Assembly (NCBI GenBank): GCA_026826555.1
Contig: JAKSZT010033094.1
Location: 1,443,723-1,507,722, forward strand
Length of the DNA stretch: 64,000 bases
Reading direction: 5' to 3'
From: Tolypeutes matacus
Lineage: Eukaryota; Chordata; Mammalia; Cingulata; Chlamyphoridae
This document shows positions 63,901-64,000 of the stretch, piece by piece. The first letter of the stretch is position 1, and each line of letters begins with the position of its first letter. The notes beneath the pieces were generated by a model. The model was not told the DNA's origin. It worked only from the letters and a program-made list of their open reading frames with translations, and searched no databases. Made by a program: the position numbers and the translations under genes.

Positions 63901-64000
63901 GGGACCCACCTCATGCCCCCTCCGCCTGCCCTGCCCCTCCCCTCTAGGGCTGCTTTGCATCGCAGGGCTCGGGACTCCCCAAGGGCTCCTCTTCCCCAGG

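Overview
The window is vertebrate nuclear DNA from a placental mammal, most likely an armadillo (Xenarthra, Dasypus-like). The evidence is the many tRNA-derived SINEs of the armadillo DAS type (one nearly intact copy is at 27202-27394). There are also many L1 copies with a long non-coding 3' tail, several LTR families ending in CTGACTAATACA, and introns flanked by ordinary mammalian splice sites. About three quarters of the window is transposable-element DNA, much of it nested.

Layout. 1-6220: forward L1 ORF2 remnant with a long 3' UTR. 6225-6745: decayed TPT1 retrocopy. 6745-18420: reverse-oriented L1 DNA, repeatedly interrupted by LTRs, SINEs and other L1 3' ends. 18420-26460: L1 fragments and a forward L1 with 5' UTR, ORF1 and ORF2 remnants. 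26460-31700: SINEs, old reverse L1 and an ERV-L-like LTR with internal sequence and a tRNA-Leu-type primer site. 33409-38078 (minus): a multi-exon KRAB C2H2 zinc-finger gene, the only apparently functional protein gene. 38590-47460: L1 copies, a chimeric SINE insertion and a MaLR-like LTR. 47969-49253: RNASEH2B retrocopy. 49667-51134 (minus): MFSD14B retrocopy. 51365-54640: further L1, LTR and monomeric SINEs. 56815-57560: CpG-rich segment. 58448-62987: class I endogenous retrovirus with both LTRs, a tRNA-Arg primer site, and pol and env remnants. It carries a nested SINE in its 5' LTR and a hAT-type MITE in its interior. 62988-64000: GC-rich flank ending in C-rich low-complexity DNA.

The KRAB gene can be assembled from five exons with matching splice phases: start exon, KRAB-A (127 bp), KRAB-B (102 bp), linker (83 bp) and a finger exon. 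The model gives about 508 codons with 11 complete fingers. KRAB zinc-finger proteins usually recruit KAP1/TRIM28 to silence retroelements, so its setting in dense lineage-specific ERV and L1 DNA fits a silencing role; its target cannot be read from sequence. No CRISPR, operon or bacterial-type system is present. The three retrocopies and all retroelement ORFs are broken.
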